Shown here piece after piece: positions 42,126 to 52,585 of a DNA stretch of 64,000 bases. Source of the DNA: Methanolobus psychrotolerans (GTDB taxonomy: Archaea; Halobacteriota; Methanosarcinia; Methanosarcinales; Methanosarcinaceae); assembly GCF_002243045.1 (NCBI RefSeq), contig NZ_MBKP01000004.1:1-64000 (forward strand). The letters are read 5' to 3'. The translations under genes and the position numbers were made by a program. Numbering within the stretch: the first letter of the stretch is position 1; each line of letters starts with the position of its first letter. The notes under the pieces were generated by a model that was not told the origin of the DNA, made no database searches, and saw only the letters and a list, made by a program, of their open reading frames with translations.

Positions 42126-45100
42126 TTGACATGGGGGTTTTGTATGAACATTGAAGCGTTATTGTCTCTGATAAACAATGCAGCTCTGCTTCTTGCTTTA
42201 GTTGTCCTGTACGATGTCCTTTTTTTCAATATGAATATTAACACTCGCTTAAAAGGAGCAGTAATCGGGATTTTCATTGGCATGATAGGCATTGCTTTGA
42301 TGTTAAACCCCTGGGAACTATCCTCCGGAATCTTTTTTGATACACGTTCCATTCTTCTGAGCATAACTGCTCTTTTCTTTGGTTTGATCCCAGCGGTCAT
42401 TGCAGCAGTAATTGTCGGTTTTTATCGTTTTTACGAAGGTGGTGCTGGTGCCTGGCCGGGTATCGCTGTAATAGCAAGCTCTGTGATAATAGGACTATTA
42501 TGGCGTCATTTTCATGATAGATTCAAAAAAGTCTTTAGTTGGTCCGAGTTATATATTTTAGGTATTCTGGTCCACATTGCTATGCTGATATGCATGTTAT
42601 TGCTCCCATGGTCGATTGCTATTGAAGTTTTAAGCAATGTAAGTTTTCCTGTCATGCTTGTCTATCCAATAGGTACTGTTTTACTGGGAAGCCTTCTGAA
42701 TAATCAGAATTCTCGGAAAAAAGCGTATGATATTGTAGAAGAGAATAAGGTAAAGCTTCAAAGCTTCATAGACAATGTACCTGTAGGCATTTTTCGCACC
42801 ACTTCCAAAGGAAAAATGATCCAGGCAAATCCTGAAATGGCAAAGATTGTGGGTCTGAGAACCTCAGAAGAAGCTGTTGCTTATTTTCAGGATATAGGAA
42901 CACAACTATATGTGAACCCGGATCGCCGTAATGAATTCCTGAACATCCTGAAAACTCAGGGTCATGCAGAGAATTTTGAATATGAGGCTTTAAGTGCAGA
43001 TGGCAACCACATCTGGTTATTAATGAATGCAAGAGTCAGCGATGAATTGAACGATGATGGATTCATTATCGATGGTTTTATCCTTAATATAACTGAACTG
43101 AAAAACACCGAAAAAGTACTGAAAAAAACAGAGTCCCTTTTATATGAGGTCAGCTCGATAGCTCATATCGGTGGCTGGGAATTTGATGTTTCTACTGGTG
43201 AAGGAACATGGACCTCGGAAGTTGCATGTATCCATGATGTTGATCCTTCCGATGAAACTAATAAAAATATCGGATTGAGCTTTTATGCCCCCAGCTCAAA
43301 AGAGATTATCGAGAAAGCTATCCATGATGCAATCGAAAAAGGTGAACCTTATGATGTTGAACTGGAATTGATATCTGCTAAAAAGATTCACAAATGGGTA
43401 CGTACACTTGGACGTCCGGTATTTAAAGATGGTAATGTTGTGAAGTTGACAGGCTCCATGCAGGATATAACAGAGCGTAAAATTGCCGCAGATAAGTTGC
43501 TTGAGAGCGAGGGGCGTTTCCGTGCCACTTTTGAGCAGGCAGCAGTGGGAATGTGCCAGTCAACCATGGAAGGTAGCTTCATTCAGGTCAACAAGCGTAT
43601 GTGTGATATCACAGGTTACAGTTCCAAAGAACTGCTCTCTATGAACTTCGCAGACATTACATATCCTGAGGACTACCCAAAGGAAATCTATCATGTTGAA
43701 AACATTCTTGCCGGAAAAATAAATGATTATTCCATTGAGAAAAGATATGTCTGCAAGGATGGAAAGGTCGTATGGGTAAACTTGACCGTGGCTATCGTAC
43801 GTCATCAAGATAATAAACCTTTGTATTTTATCGGTATCGTTGAGGATATTGATAAACGTAAGCATGCAGAGAAAGAAGTAAAGCATTATAATGAACGTCT
43901 TAATATGCTGCATGAGATAGATAAAGGTATAATCTCCTCTTTCTCCTCGGAACAGATTGCAAACACTGTGCTAAAACATTTGCGTAAACTCATTTCCTGT
44001 TCTCTTGCCCGTCTTATGTTAGTGGATAAGGACACAGATGAAATATTTGTCTTTGCCATGGATTCCGGTCATGTGTCTCAAATCCGTATCGGCACACGTG
44101 TGAAGCTAAATCATAATAGACAGCTTGATCAATTGCGATCCGGCAGGTCGTTGGTCTTTTCTGATCTGAGTATATTGGAGGAACCCACTTCTCCTATGGC
44201 AAGCATGTTAGTAAAAGAGGGTATATGTTCAGGTCTCAGTGTACCACTCATAATCAAAGAAGAAATGATAGGTATTCTGAATCTAGCTTCTTTCACACCT
44301 GGGTTCTTTAATCCGGACCATCAGGCAATAGTTGAAGAAGTTGCAACTCAGCTTTCAATAGCAATCCGTAACTCACATCTAAACGAGCAGGTCCGCAAGC
44401 ACACGATTGAACTGGAGAGATATGTCAAGGAGCGTACTTCACAGCTGGAAGAAGCCAACAGTGAGCTTGAGGCATTTACTTATTCAGTGTCTCACGATCT
44501 TCGTTCTCCCCTGCGGGCCATCGATGGTTTTTCAAGGATAATAATAGAAGACTATGGTTTTCTCTTTGATGAGGAAGGCAAACGCCTGTTTGATATAATC
44601 AGGACAAACACACAAAAAATGGATAAGCTCATCACGGATCTGCTGGCATTTTCCCGGATTGGCAGAAATGAAATGAATTGCATTGATATTGACATGAATG
44701 CCCTGGTAAAATCGGTTTTTGCTGATCTTATAGTGCATGAAGACAAAAAAGTTGTATTTACAGTGGCTGATCTTCCGGGTGTTTGTGCTGACCCTACGTT
44801 GATCAGGCAGTTGTGGACAAATCTTCTGTCCAATTCTTTAAAGTACAGTATGCGCAGTGAAGAGCTGATAATTGATGTGGGGGCATATGCTGAGAATGGC
44901 ATGAATGTCTATTATGTAAAGGATAATGGTGTGGGCTTTGATCCAAAGTACAGCCACAAACTCTTTGGGATATTCCAGCGTCTGCACAACGAAAAAGATT
45001 TTGAGGGGACAGGTGTGGGGCTTGCTATTGTCCAGCGTATAATTCACAGGCACGGTGGAAAGGCATGGGCTGAAGGGAAAGTAAATGAGGGTGCTACATT

Positions 45101-45149
45101 TTATTTTTCATTACCGGTAATGGAGAAAGAATATGTGTGCGGAGAATGA
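42126..45149 (+). CDS. Membrane-bound PAS/GAF multisensor histidine kinase
   Basis: N-terminal LytS-like TM region, several PAS, GAF, H-box [16 protein letters not shown], HATPase [19 protein letters not shown]. Confidence 0.92.
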   Translation: MTWGFCMNIEALLSLINNAALLLALVVLYDVLFFNMNINTRLKGAVIGIFIGMIGIALMLNPWELSSGIFFDTRSILLSITALFFGLIPAVIAAVIVGFYRFYEGGAGAWPGIAVIASSVIIGLLWRHFHDRFKKVFSWSELYILGILVHIAMLICMLLLPWSIAIEVLSNVSFPVMLVYPIGTVLLGSLLNNQNSRKKAYDIVEENKVKLQSFIDNVPVGIFRTTSKGKMIQANPEMAKIVGLRTSEEAVAYFQDIGTQLYVNPDRRNEFLNILKTQGHAENFEYEALSADGNHIWLLMNARVSDELNDDGFIIDGFILNITELKNTEKVLKKTESLLYEVSSIAHIGGWEFDVSTGEGTWTSEVACIHDVDPSDETNKNIGLSFYAPSSKEIIEKAIHDAIEKGEPYDVELELISAKKIHKWVRTLGRPVFKDGNVVKLTGSMQDITERKIAADKLLESEGRFRATFEQAAVGMCQSTMEGSFIQVNKRMCDITGYSSKELLSMNFADITYPEDYPKEIYHVENILAGKINDYSIEKRYVCKDGKVVWVNLTVAIVRHQDNKPLYFIGIVEDIDKRKHAEKEVKHYNERLNMLHEIDKGIISSFSSEQIANTVLKHLRKLISCSLARLMLVDKDTDEIFVFAMDSGHVSQIRIGTRVKLNHNRQLDQLRSGRSLVFSDLSILEEPTSPMASMLVKEGICSGLSVPLIIKEEMIGILNLASFTPGFFNPDHQAIVEEVATQLSIAIRNSHLNEQVRKHTIELERYVKERTSQLEEANSELEAFTYSVSHDLRSPLRAIDGFSRIIIEDYGFLFDEEGKRLFDIIRTNTQKMDKLITDLLAFSRIGRNEMNCIDIDMNALVKSVFADLIVHEDKKVVFTVADLPGVCADPTLIRQLWTNLLSNSLKYSMRSEELIIDVGAYAENGMNVYYVKDNGVGFDPKYSHKLFGIFQRLHNEKDFEGTGVGLAIVQRIIHRHGGKAWAEGKVNEGATFYFSLPVMEKEYVCGE

Positions 45150-45579
45150 AGTAGAGATCTTACTTGTGGAAGACAACTCCAATGATGCAGAGTTGGCTCT
45201 GAGGGCTTTGAAAAAGAATAATATTGCAAACAATATAGTTGTTCTTGGGGATGGTGAACAGGCTCTTGATTTTATCTACGGCCGGGGAGAGTTTGCGGAC
45301 AGGGATGTAAATGCACATCCCCGTTTGATTCTCCTTGACCTGAAGCTCCCAAAGATTGATGGGCTTGAGGTTCTGAAAGTAATAAAAAGTGACATGGATA
45401 CTAAAGCCATCCCGGTTGTTATGCTGACATCTTCAAAGGAAGAATGTGATATTGTGGAGAGCTATCGCCTGGGTGTGAATAGTTATATTGTAAAACCTGT
45501 AGATTTTGACAACTTTGTAGAATCTATTAATAAGATTGGTTTTTACTGGTTACTTATGAATGAATTTAAAAGGTGCTAG
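45133..45579 (+). CDS. Stand-alone receiver domain response regulator (Rcp1-like)
   Basis: [51 protein letters not shown]. Confidence 0.93.
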   Translation: MCAENEVEILLVEDNSNDAELALRALKKNNIANNIVVLGDGEQALDFIYGRGEFADRDVNAHPRLILLDLKLPKIDGLEVLKVIKSDMDTKAIPVVMLTSSKEECDIVESYRLGVNSYIVKPVDFDNFVESINKIGFYWLLMNEFKRC

Positions 45580-45591
45580 AGGTCCACACCT

Positions 45592-47166
45592 ATGGGAAAC
45601 GATTCTAATATCCATATTTTGTTTGTTGAGGATATTCCCTCAGATACTGAATTGGCAGAAAGGATTCTTATAAAGGATGGAATACAATTCCAGTCAAGAA
45701 GAGTGGAAACAAGTGAGGATTTTTCAAGGGAACTTGCAGAATTTGCTCCTGATCTGGTGATATCGGATTATAGTCTTCCTGCGTTTGATGGTATGCAGGC
45801 ACTGAAGATTTTGCAGGAATTTGACGAGAAGATACCTTTTATAATCTTCACTGGTTCTTTGAATGAAGAAACAGCTGTCACATGCATGAAGGCAGGAGCA
45901 ACCGATTATGTTCTGAAGGATCGGATAAGAAGACTGTCGTTCTCTGTCAGGGAAGCCCTTGATAAAAAAGCTGCTCTTATGGCACAGGAAAGAGCAGAGT
46001 CTTCGCTTTTGAAAAGTGAGGAAAGGCTTAAACTTGCAATGGAAGTCTCAAAGCAAGGTTTCTGGGACTGGGATATGGACACAAACGATGCATATTTCAG
46101 TTCTGGCTGGTACTCCATACTAGGTTATGATCAGGATGAGCTTCCCAGGACATTTGAAACATGGAAATCCCTTCTCCACCCAGATGATCGTGAGTTTATA
46201 GTTTCAACATTACTGGGGCAGCTAACCAAGCTGGAGGTTTTCCAGATGGATTTTAGAATGCAATCCCGGTCAGGGGGATGGATATGGGTGACAGGCCGTG
46301 GGAAACCGTTTGATGTAGATCAAAATGGTGTTCCTCACCGGGCTATCGGGACTTTCATTGACATAACCAGCAGAAAGCTTGCTGAACAACAGATGTTGCG
46401 CGCAAGGATAGCTGCAGAAGAAGCCAACCGTTATAAAAATGAGCTACTGGCAAACATTAGCCACGAACTGAGGACTCCATTGAGTTCTGTAATAGGTTTT
46501 TCAGACGTGTTGCTGGAAGGCTTATCGGGCAATTTGAACCAGACACAGAAGAAACATGCATTGTCAATCTACAAAAGTGGTAACAGATTGCTTGAGCTTA
46601 TTAATAAGATGCTGGACCTTTCCAGAATAGAGTCAGGGCAAATGGACCTTAGTTTTGAGAGCTTCGATCCAAGGTATGTCCTGTCTGTAGTTCTCAGCAG
46701 AACCCGTTCAATGGCAGCCAAAAAGGGTATTGTTATCATCACAAGGATAGACCCGAATCTGATAGAGCTAATAGCCGATGTTGATAAAATAACAGAGATC
46801 CTTTATAATCTGGTGGAAAATTCTCTGAAATTCACGCAAGAAGGTGGCAAAGTATCAATAAATATACAAAAAGAAGGTGACAGTATATTCATATCTGTTT
46901 CAGATACCGGGATTGGTATAAAAGAAAATGACAAGGAAAGGATATTTGAGCCTTTTGTACAGGTAGATGGTTCAGCAAGCCGTACGCACGGGGGTATAGG
47001 TTTGGGCCTAATGCTTGTCCGGGAATATACAAAAATGCATAATGGTGAGATCCGGATGGAAAGCGATTATGGTAAAGGCAGTACATTCACTCTGAAATTA
47101 CCGGTATGTCCAAAAGATAATTCCTGGCAGATTTTTCAGGAAAAAAGTGTTAGGGATGACATCTAA
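45592..47166 (+). CDS. Receiver-PAS-histidine kinase hybrid
   Basis: ILFVEDIPSDTELAERIL, PAS, ANISHELRTPLSSVIGFSDVL, HATPase. Confidence 0.92.
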   Translation: MGNDSNIHILFVEDIPSDTELAERILIKDGIQFQSRRVETSEDFSRELAEFAPDLVISDYSLPAFDGMQALKILQEFDEKIPFIIFTGSLNEETAVTCMKAGATDYVLKDRIRRLSFSVREALDKKAALMAQERAESSLLKSEERLKLAMEVSKQGFWDWDMDTNDAYFSSGWYSILGYDQDELPRTFETWKSLLHPDDREFIVSTLLGQLTKLEVFQMDFRMQSRSGGWIWVTGRGKPFDVDQNGVPHRAIGTFIDITSRKLAEQQMLRARIAAEEANRYKNELLANISHELRTPLSSVIGFSDVLLEGLSGNLNQTQKKHALSIYKSGNRLLELINKMLDLSRIESGQMDLSFESFDPRYVLSVVLSRTRSMAAKKGIVIITRIDPNLIELIADVDKITEILYNLVENSLKFTQEGGKVSINIQKEGDSIFISVSDTGIGIKENDKERIFEPFVQVDGSASRTHGGIGLGLMLVREYTKMHNGEIRMESDYGKGSTFTLKLPVCPKDNSWQIFQEKSVRDDI

Positions 47167-47723
47167 TCCCCGAAAAATTCGCTCCAGTCAACAGTTCCCG
47201 GTCTGTATCTATTTTCCAGTTCATTGGTATCTCCCATGCGAATTCCCATTATTATTTTTCCTATATCCTTGACAGTTCTTTCCACATTTCCTTCGGTTGT
47301 ATCGAGTTCAAAGACCTTCTCGCACCAGTCCACCGCTTCTGCCAGGATGATATCGAGAGCTTCTGCTTCGAGGTTTTCCCGTACTTTTTCAACAGAATAC
47401 TTCCTTTTTTCCAGTCTTTCTTTTAGTTTTGCAGGCGATGTTCTCAGTACGATTACAATATCAGCAATATGATGTGAGAGATGACTGTCAATTATGGTTA
47501 CAGGATACGATATATCCTGTAGTTCAAGGACTCTGTTGTACACCATGTCCATATCAGCAACGACACAGTCTCTTTCAGTATCCACCTCGGAGTAGAGTTT
47601 CTCTTCTTTGATGAGTTCGTTGAGGTGGATCACCTGATACATATAGTCCTTTTCAAGCAACTTTGTCACCGATGTCTTTCCAGTTCCCGGTGTTCCTGTG
47701 ATACCGATAAGCATAGTTAACAA
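47163..47723 (-). CDS. AK6-type adenylate kinase
   Basis: IGITGTPGTGKTSVTKLL, VTIIDSHLSHH. Confidence 0.88.
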   Translation of the reverse strand: MLTMLIGITGTPGTGKTSVTKLLEKDYMYQVIHLNELIKEEKLYSEVDTERDCVVADMDMVYNRVLELQDISYPVTIIDSHLSHHIADIVIVLRTSPAKLKERLEKRKYSVEKVRENLEAEALDIILAEAVDWCEKVFELDTTEGNVERTVKDIGKIIMGIRMGDTNELENRYRPGTVDWSEFFGD

Positions 47724-47738
47724 TAAGTCCGCAAATGC

Positions 47739-48329
47739 TTAATTCTTGTGCATACCATCAGCTATTTTCAGGAAGTTCTTGATTATCTTCAGTCCTTCAT
47801 CTGTAAGGATAGATTCGGGATGGAACTGCACACCGTACACTGGGTACTTCCTGTGTTCAACTGCCATGATTATGCCATCATCTGTTTTTGCAGTGACTTT
47901 CAGGTCATCAGCCAATTTTTCAATCGCAAGGGAATGGTATCTTCCTCCCTTGAATTTTCCAGAAAGCCCGTCAAAGAGTGGTGAACTCTCATGGATTATA
48001 TAGGATGTCTTTCCATGTACTGGTCCACTCTTCGCATGACCAATGGTCCCTCCAAAAGCGGCATTTATGGCCTGGTGCCCAAGACATACTCCAAGTACGG
48101 GTATCTCTGAACCAAAATCCCTAATGATGTCAAGGGATGTTCCGATGTCATCTGATCTGTGAGGTGTGCCGGGTCCGGGTGAAACAACGATAGCATCCGG
48201 GTTAATAGCTTTAACTTCTTCAAGGGAAATGGTGTTAGGAACTACAACGGTGTCTGGCTCGTATATGGAAACATAGTCCACAAGGTTCCAGACGAAAGAA
48301 TCCTTGTTGTTGATGAACAGTACTTTCAT
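47739..48329 (-). CDS. trpG: Anthranilate synthase glutamine amidotransferase component
   Basis: VVSPGPGTP, VLGVCLGHQAI, GVQFHPESI. Confidence 0.95.
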   Translation of the reverse strand: MKVLFINNKDSFVWNLVDYVSIYEPDTVVVPNTISLEEVKAINPDAIVVSPGPGTPHRSDDIGTSLDIIRDFGSEIPVLGVCLGHQAINAAFGGTIGHAKSGPVHGKTSYIIHESSPLFDGLSGKFKGGRYHSLAIEKLADDLKVTAKTDDGIIMAVEHRKYPVYGVQFHPESILTDEGLKIIKNFLKIADGMHKN

Positions 48330-49897
48330 TATTTGCCTCCTATCGCTTTTATCATTGCAGCCATTTTCCTTTCCGTTTCATTGTATTCGTATGTCGGGTC
48401 CGAATCAGCCACGATGCCTGCTCCTGCCTGTACATAAGCTGTGTTATTCTTTATCAGTACTGTCCTTATGACAATTGCAAAGTCTGCATCACCATTCCAT
48501 GAATAGTATCCAACGCCTCCGCCGTAAATTCCTCTTGATTCCGGCTCAAGGTCGTCTATTATTTCCATTGCCCTTATCTTTGGTGCACCGGAAAGAGTGC
48601 CCGCAGGGAATATAGCTCTTGTGGCGTCGAACTGGTCGCATTCATCCCTTAGTTCTCCGCTTACTGTGCTCTCAATGTGCTGGAGATGAGAATATTTGAC
48701 AATGCTCATGAGGTCATCAACCTTAACGGTCCCGCTCTTTGAAACCATCCTGACATCATTACGTCCAAGATCAACTAACATAACGTGCTCAGCACATTCT
48801 TTTTTGTTATTCAGCATTTCCGAGGCAAGCAATTTGTCCTCTTCATCGTTCTTCCCGCGAGGACATGTGCCTGCAATCGGATTTGTGATGACTTTCCTGT
48901 CAAAGACTGTCATAAGGGTCTCAGGACTTGCACCCACGATGCCAATGTCCTTGAAGTTGAAGATATACATATATGGGCTTGGATTGATGTTTCTGAGCCT
49001 TATGTAGAGTTGTAGGGGTGTCTGCTTCATCTTAACAGTATACCTGCGGGAGACTACTACCTGGAAGATGTCACCGTCGATGATGTGCTGTTTAGACTTT
49101 CTCACTGCTTCTTCATAGGCTTCCTGGTCCATGTTAGCGACAGGTTTTTCAGAATCTGCTGCCGGGATGTCTTCGCTAATGCCTATGACGGATGCCATCT
49201 GCAACGATCTCTCCATTAATTGCGCCTCTGAGTCCGCATGGGCGTAAACAGCTTCCAAGTCGCTGGTTTCTGTTATAAACGGTGTGATGACTATGTAGGT
49301 CTGGTTGGTTATATGGTCAAAGATAAAGGTCTTTGTCATTATTGCAAAGTGCATATCCGGCGTGTCAGAATCTGGCTTTTTGCCTATGTCCATCCAGGAA
49401 TCGTAGACAAGGTCATAACTGTTGTACCCAATTGCTCCTCCAAGGAAGGTCTGCCTGTCAAAACGCTTCTGGTTAAGGATTGTTGTATCGGTACTTGTGG
49501 GGTATATCCTGCGGAATGCCGCAAGAGCATCATCATTCTCGCTGAATTTAACTCTGAACTTGCCGCCTATAAGGGATTCAACATTTCCCATAAACTTGAG
49601 TTTGCTGTAGATGTGTTTTGTAAGCTCGGAGTTCATCTGGCATTCGATGGTCAGGTAGCGGTCCTTTATAGACACTACCATTTCCGGTTCGTAACCTACA
49701 AATGAATACCGAGCATGTCTTTTTTCTTTCTCGACGGATTCAAGGAGATATGAATGTCCTGCATTCTGCAGGGTTGCGTACAACTGCAGGGGTGTACATA
49801 TCGTATCCACTTTAGTCATAAGCTGCACGATTGCAGGCTTCTGTGAATTTTCAATAAGGGATATGAAATCCTCTTTACTAAAATCAAAATCAACCAT
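48329..49897 (-). CDS. trpE: Anthranilate synthase component I
   Basis: GDIFQVVVSRRY, GTCPRGKN, GTLSGAPKIRAMEII. Confidence 0.95.
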   Translation of the reverse strand: MVDFDFSKEDFISLIENSQKPAIVQLMTKVDTICTPLQLYATLQNAGHSYLLESVEKEKRHARYSFVGYEPEMVVSIKDRYLTIECQMNSELTKHIYSKLKFMGNVESLIGGKFRVKFSENDDALAAFRRIYPTSTDTTILNQKRFDRQTFLGGAIGYNSYDLVYDSWMDIGKKPDSDTPDMHFAIMTKTFIFDHITNQTYIVITPFITETSDLEAVYAHADSEAQLMERSLQMASVIGISEDIPAADSEKPVANMDQEAYEEAVRKSKQHIIDGDIFQVVVSRRYTVKMKQTPLQLYIRLRNINPSPYMYIFNFKDIGIVGASPETLMTVFDRKVITNPIAGTCPRGKNDEEDKLLASEMLNNKKECAEHVMLVDLGRNDVRMVSKSGTVKVDDLMSIVKYSHLQHIESTVSGELRDECDQFDATRAIFPAGTLSGAPKIRAMEIIDDLEPESRGIYGGGVGYYSWNGDADFAIVIRTVLIKNNTAYVQAGAGIVADSDPTYEYNETERKMAAMIKAIGGK

Positions 49898-50567
49898 TGA
49901 TACACCTGATTTCTTCTATAAACCTGCACACTTTGGCAGGATCTTTTTTTCCATCGCTCTCTACACCCGAGGCAGTATCCACGGCAAATGGCATTACCTC
50001 TTTTACTGCATTTCGCACATTTTCAGGATTAAGTCCGCCGGCTAGTATTACGGGTGCATCAGTGTTATCGACCACCTGCCTGCTGATGGACCAGTCATGC
50101 ACCATACCGGTACCGCCACTGGCACCTGCTTTGCCGGAGTCCAGAAGTATTCCATCTATAAGGTTACTATCAAGCAGTGCATTCATCTGTGAAATCATGT
50201 CTGCTGGCAGGTCTTTGCTTTTAACAGGTATGACAAATGTCCTTATGATCTTCTGGTGAGTGCCGTTGCGTATGATCTCTATTTCCTCAGCACTGAGCTC
50301 ATTATGAATCTGAACTACGTCAGGTTTTACCTTCTCTATGAGGTCGAGTGCCTGTAGTCCGTTAGCTGGCATTATCACAAGCACTGAGTCTACAAATAAC
50401 GGCACAGTCCTGACAAGGTATGCTGCTGTCGGTGCATCAAGTTTCCGGGGCGTGTTCACAGGAACCTCTGTGATAAAGCCAACAGCATCAGCTCCGCAGC
50501 TCGCTGCAAGTTCTATATCTTCAGCACACCGCATTCCGCATATCTTCACTCTTGGAAGCTGCTTCAT
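49890..50567 (-). CDS. trpF: Phosphoribosylanthranilate isomerase
   Basis: VKICGMRCAEDI, ILLDSGKAGASGGTG, ILAGGLNPENV. Confidence 0.93.
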   Translation of the reverse strand: MKQLPRVKICGMRCAEDIELAASCGADAVGFITEVPVNTPRKLDAPTAAYLVRTVPLFVDSVLVIMPANGLQALDLIEKVKPDVVQIHNELSAEEIEIIRNGTHQKIIRTFVIPVKSKDLPADMISQMNALLDSNLIDGILLDSGKAGASGGTGMVHDWSISRQVVDNTDAPVILAGGLNPENVRNAVKEVMPFAVDTASGVESDGKKDPAKVCRFIEEIRCING

Positions 50568-51582
50568 TTATAACCTCATGAGTGATGTCTTCATCACTGA
50601 ATTCCAATAGTTTCTTCATGGCTTTACCGCTGTCAATTATTTCTTCTACTATTGGTATGGCTTCTTTTATGGAACCAGCCTTGCCAGCAACATAAAGAAC
50701 TGCTGCAGAGTTCATTACAATTATATCCCTCTTAGGTCCTTTCTCACCTTTGAGGATGTATATTATATCAAGTGCATTCTCTTTCGGCGTACCACCTACG
50801 ATCTCATTTGCTTTTGCCCTACTGATTCCAAGTTCTTCAGGAGTGAGGGTATAGGTAGTGATCTTTCCGTTCTTTAGCTCGGCAACGTACGTCTCGGATA
50901 TGTTTGATATTTCATCCATGCCGTCCCCATGAACTACCATTGCCCTTTCTACTCCAAGTTTTTTCATTACCTGTGCAAAAGGTTCGCATAGTTTCTGATC
51001 ATAAACGCCAACAAGCTGCACCTTTGCGTTTGCAGGATTTGTGAGTGGTCCAAGTATATTGAAAACAGTCCTGATTCCCATTTCCTGTCTAATGGGTCCG
51101 ACCCTTTTCATTGCAGGGTGGAAGATGGGGGCGAACATGAAACCGATACCGTTCTTTTCAATTGATCCCATTACCTCTTCAGGGGATTTATCTACTTTTA
51201 TGCCGAGTTCTTTCAACACATCAGCACTTCCTGAAAGTGAAGTGATGGAACGGTTGCCGTGTTTTGCAACAACAACTCCGGCAGCTGCAGTAACAATAGC
51301 AGATGCAGTTGAGACATTAATGGTATTGTGTCTGTCGCCGCCAGTGCCTACAACATCCACGAGCACTCCTTTGACATCAGGTTTGATGGTATTTGCGGCC
51401 TTTTTCATCCCTATCGCAAAACCCGCAATCTCATCAGCAGTTTCTCCCTTCATTTTCAGGGCTATGAGGAGGCCGGCGATCTGTGCGTCTGTAGCATCAG
51501 TGAATATCTGTGTGATGGCATCCTCTGCTTCCTGTATTGTAAGGTTGTTATTTTCACTTACTTTCTTTATGTAATCCTTCAT
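50521..51582 (-). CDS. trpD: Anthranilate phosphoribosyltransferase
   Basis: DVVGTGGDRHNTINVSTASAIVTAAAGVVVAKHGNRS. Confidence 0.95.
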   Translation of the reverse strand: MKDYIKKVSENNNLTIQEAEDAITQIFTDATDAQIAGLLIALKMKGETADEIAGFAIGMKKAANTIKPDVKGVLVDVVGTGGDRHNTINVSTASAIVTAAAGVVVAKHGNRSITSLSGSADVLKELGIKVDKSPEEVMGSIEKNGIGFMFAPIFHPAMKRVGPIRQEMGIRTVFNILGPLTNPANAKVQLVGVYDQKLCEPFAQVMKKLGVERAMVVHGDGMDEISNISETYVAELKNGKITTYTLTPEELGISRAKANEIVGGTPKENALDIIYILKGEKGPKRDIIVMNSAAVLYVAGKAGSIKEAIPIVEEIIDSGKAMKKLLEFSDEDITHEVINEAASKSEDMRNAVC

Positions 51583-51776
51583 GTTAGCACCACGCAATGC
51601 ATCAATGTATATTATTGTACAGCAATGATTAAAAATGCTTAATTCTATTTAAGGTTTATGGCTTTGCCGGGTGCGGCACAAAATGATGCGAACAGAAGGA
51701 TGAGAATCAGCGAGCCCAGAAACTTATGAATACATGGATGACCCTAAAAAAAAGAAGAAAAATATGTTACCAGTTA

Positions 51777-52082
51777 TCAGGACAATCCTTCACAGATTGC
51801 CCTGCCTTTTTCCGTGAGGCTGTATGACTTTATTTTACTGTTCCTTGCAGATAGTTCGGGACCTGCGCAGAGCTTTGAGCACGCCATGCAGTTCCCTGCG
51901 CAGTTGATCGCACCTTCAGTGACACATTTTATATCTCCTTTATTTACCATGATGTTCAGGAGGTCCCTGAACTCATCCTGTCTGAGGTTGAGCCGGTTAG
52001 CAATGGTCCTGATGGTGAGATTCTCTTTTGAATCCATTATTGTGGCCATTCTTCGCAGGAAGAATCTGTAACCGACTACCAT
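51777..52082 (-). CDS. Small winged-helix protein with Cys cluster (FeoC-like?)
   Basis: HTH-like LTIRTIANRLNLRQDEFRDLLNIMVNKGDIKCVTEGAINCAGNCMACSKLCAG. Confidence 0.7.
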   Translation of the reverse strand: MVVGYRFFLRRMATIMDSKENLTIRTIANRLNLRQDEFRDLLNIMVNKGDIKCVTEGAINCAGNCMACSKLCAGPELSARNSKIKSYSLTEKGRAICEGLS

Positions 52083-52585
52083 TATGCTCCCTCCCGGAAA
52101 ACAAGCACTTCATTCAAAGAGAACCTGTCTTTCCAATACAGTATTCCTGCAAGTGAAAGTATTCCCAGGTAAATTCCCGGCCTGAATGTTTCCATTATGC
52201 TCCATCCTTCGTAATCTTGCGGGACTATGAAGGAATCAAGCAGGTTCCCTCCCATTATTAGCAGATAGACCATCATGAATAACAGGGACATGAGTATTCC
52301 AACATACAGGAAAGAAACTCCTGCATTTATTCCCTGCATCATTTCTTTGAATCCGTAAAGGAATACTCCTCCTGTGACCACAAGGCAGAATCCACCCAGT
52401 ATGTCCCCTGGGATGAACAATGATCCTGCCATTCCTTCATATATCCCGATATCTATACCAATCCCTTCAGCTATGTGATACATCCCTAATATTGTATACA
52501 GCACCCCGGCAAGTGCAGCAAAGGTGATTTCAGTTTTTCCGTAGTGTTGTTCCATTTCTGTCACTCTCCTTGTTGATTCAGGCAA
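52082..52585 (-). CDS. Polytopic membrane protein of the feo cluster
   Basis: Several hydrophobic segments; overlaps feoB stop and wHTH start. Confidence 0.7.
   Translation of the reverse strand: MPESTRRVTEMEQHYGKTEITFAALAGVLYTILGMYHIAEGIGIDIGIYEGMAGSLFIPGDILGGFCLVVTGGVFLYGFKEMMQGINAGVSFLYVGILMSLLFMMVYLLIMGGNLLDSFIVPQDYEGWSIMETFRPGIYLGILSLAGILYWKDRFSLNEVLVFREGA

Noticed and set aside
51041-51574. 177-aa plus-strand ORF
   Set aside because: Antisense to trpD
51661-51720. Possible box C/D-like RNA (ATGATGC...) or hydrophobic peptide near trpD
   Set aside because: No proper C/D box pair and no start codon for the hydrophobic frame; too weak to call
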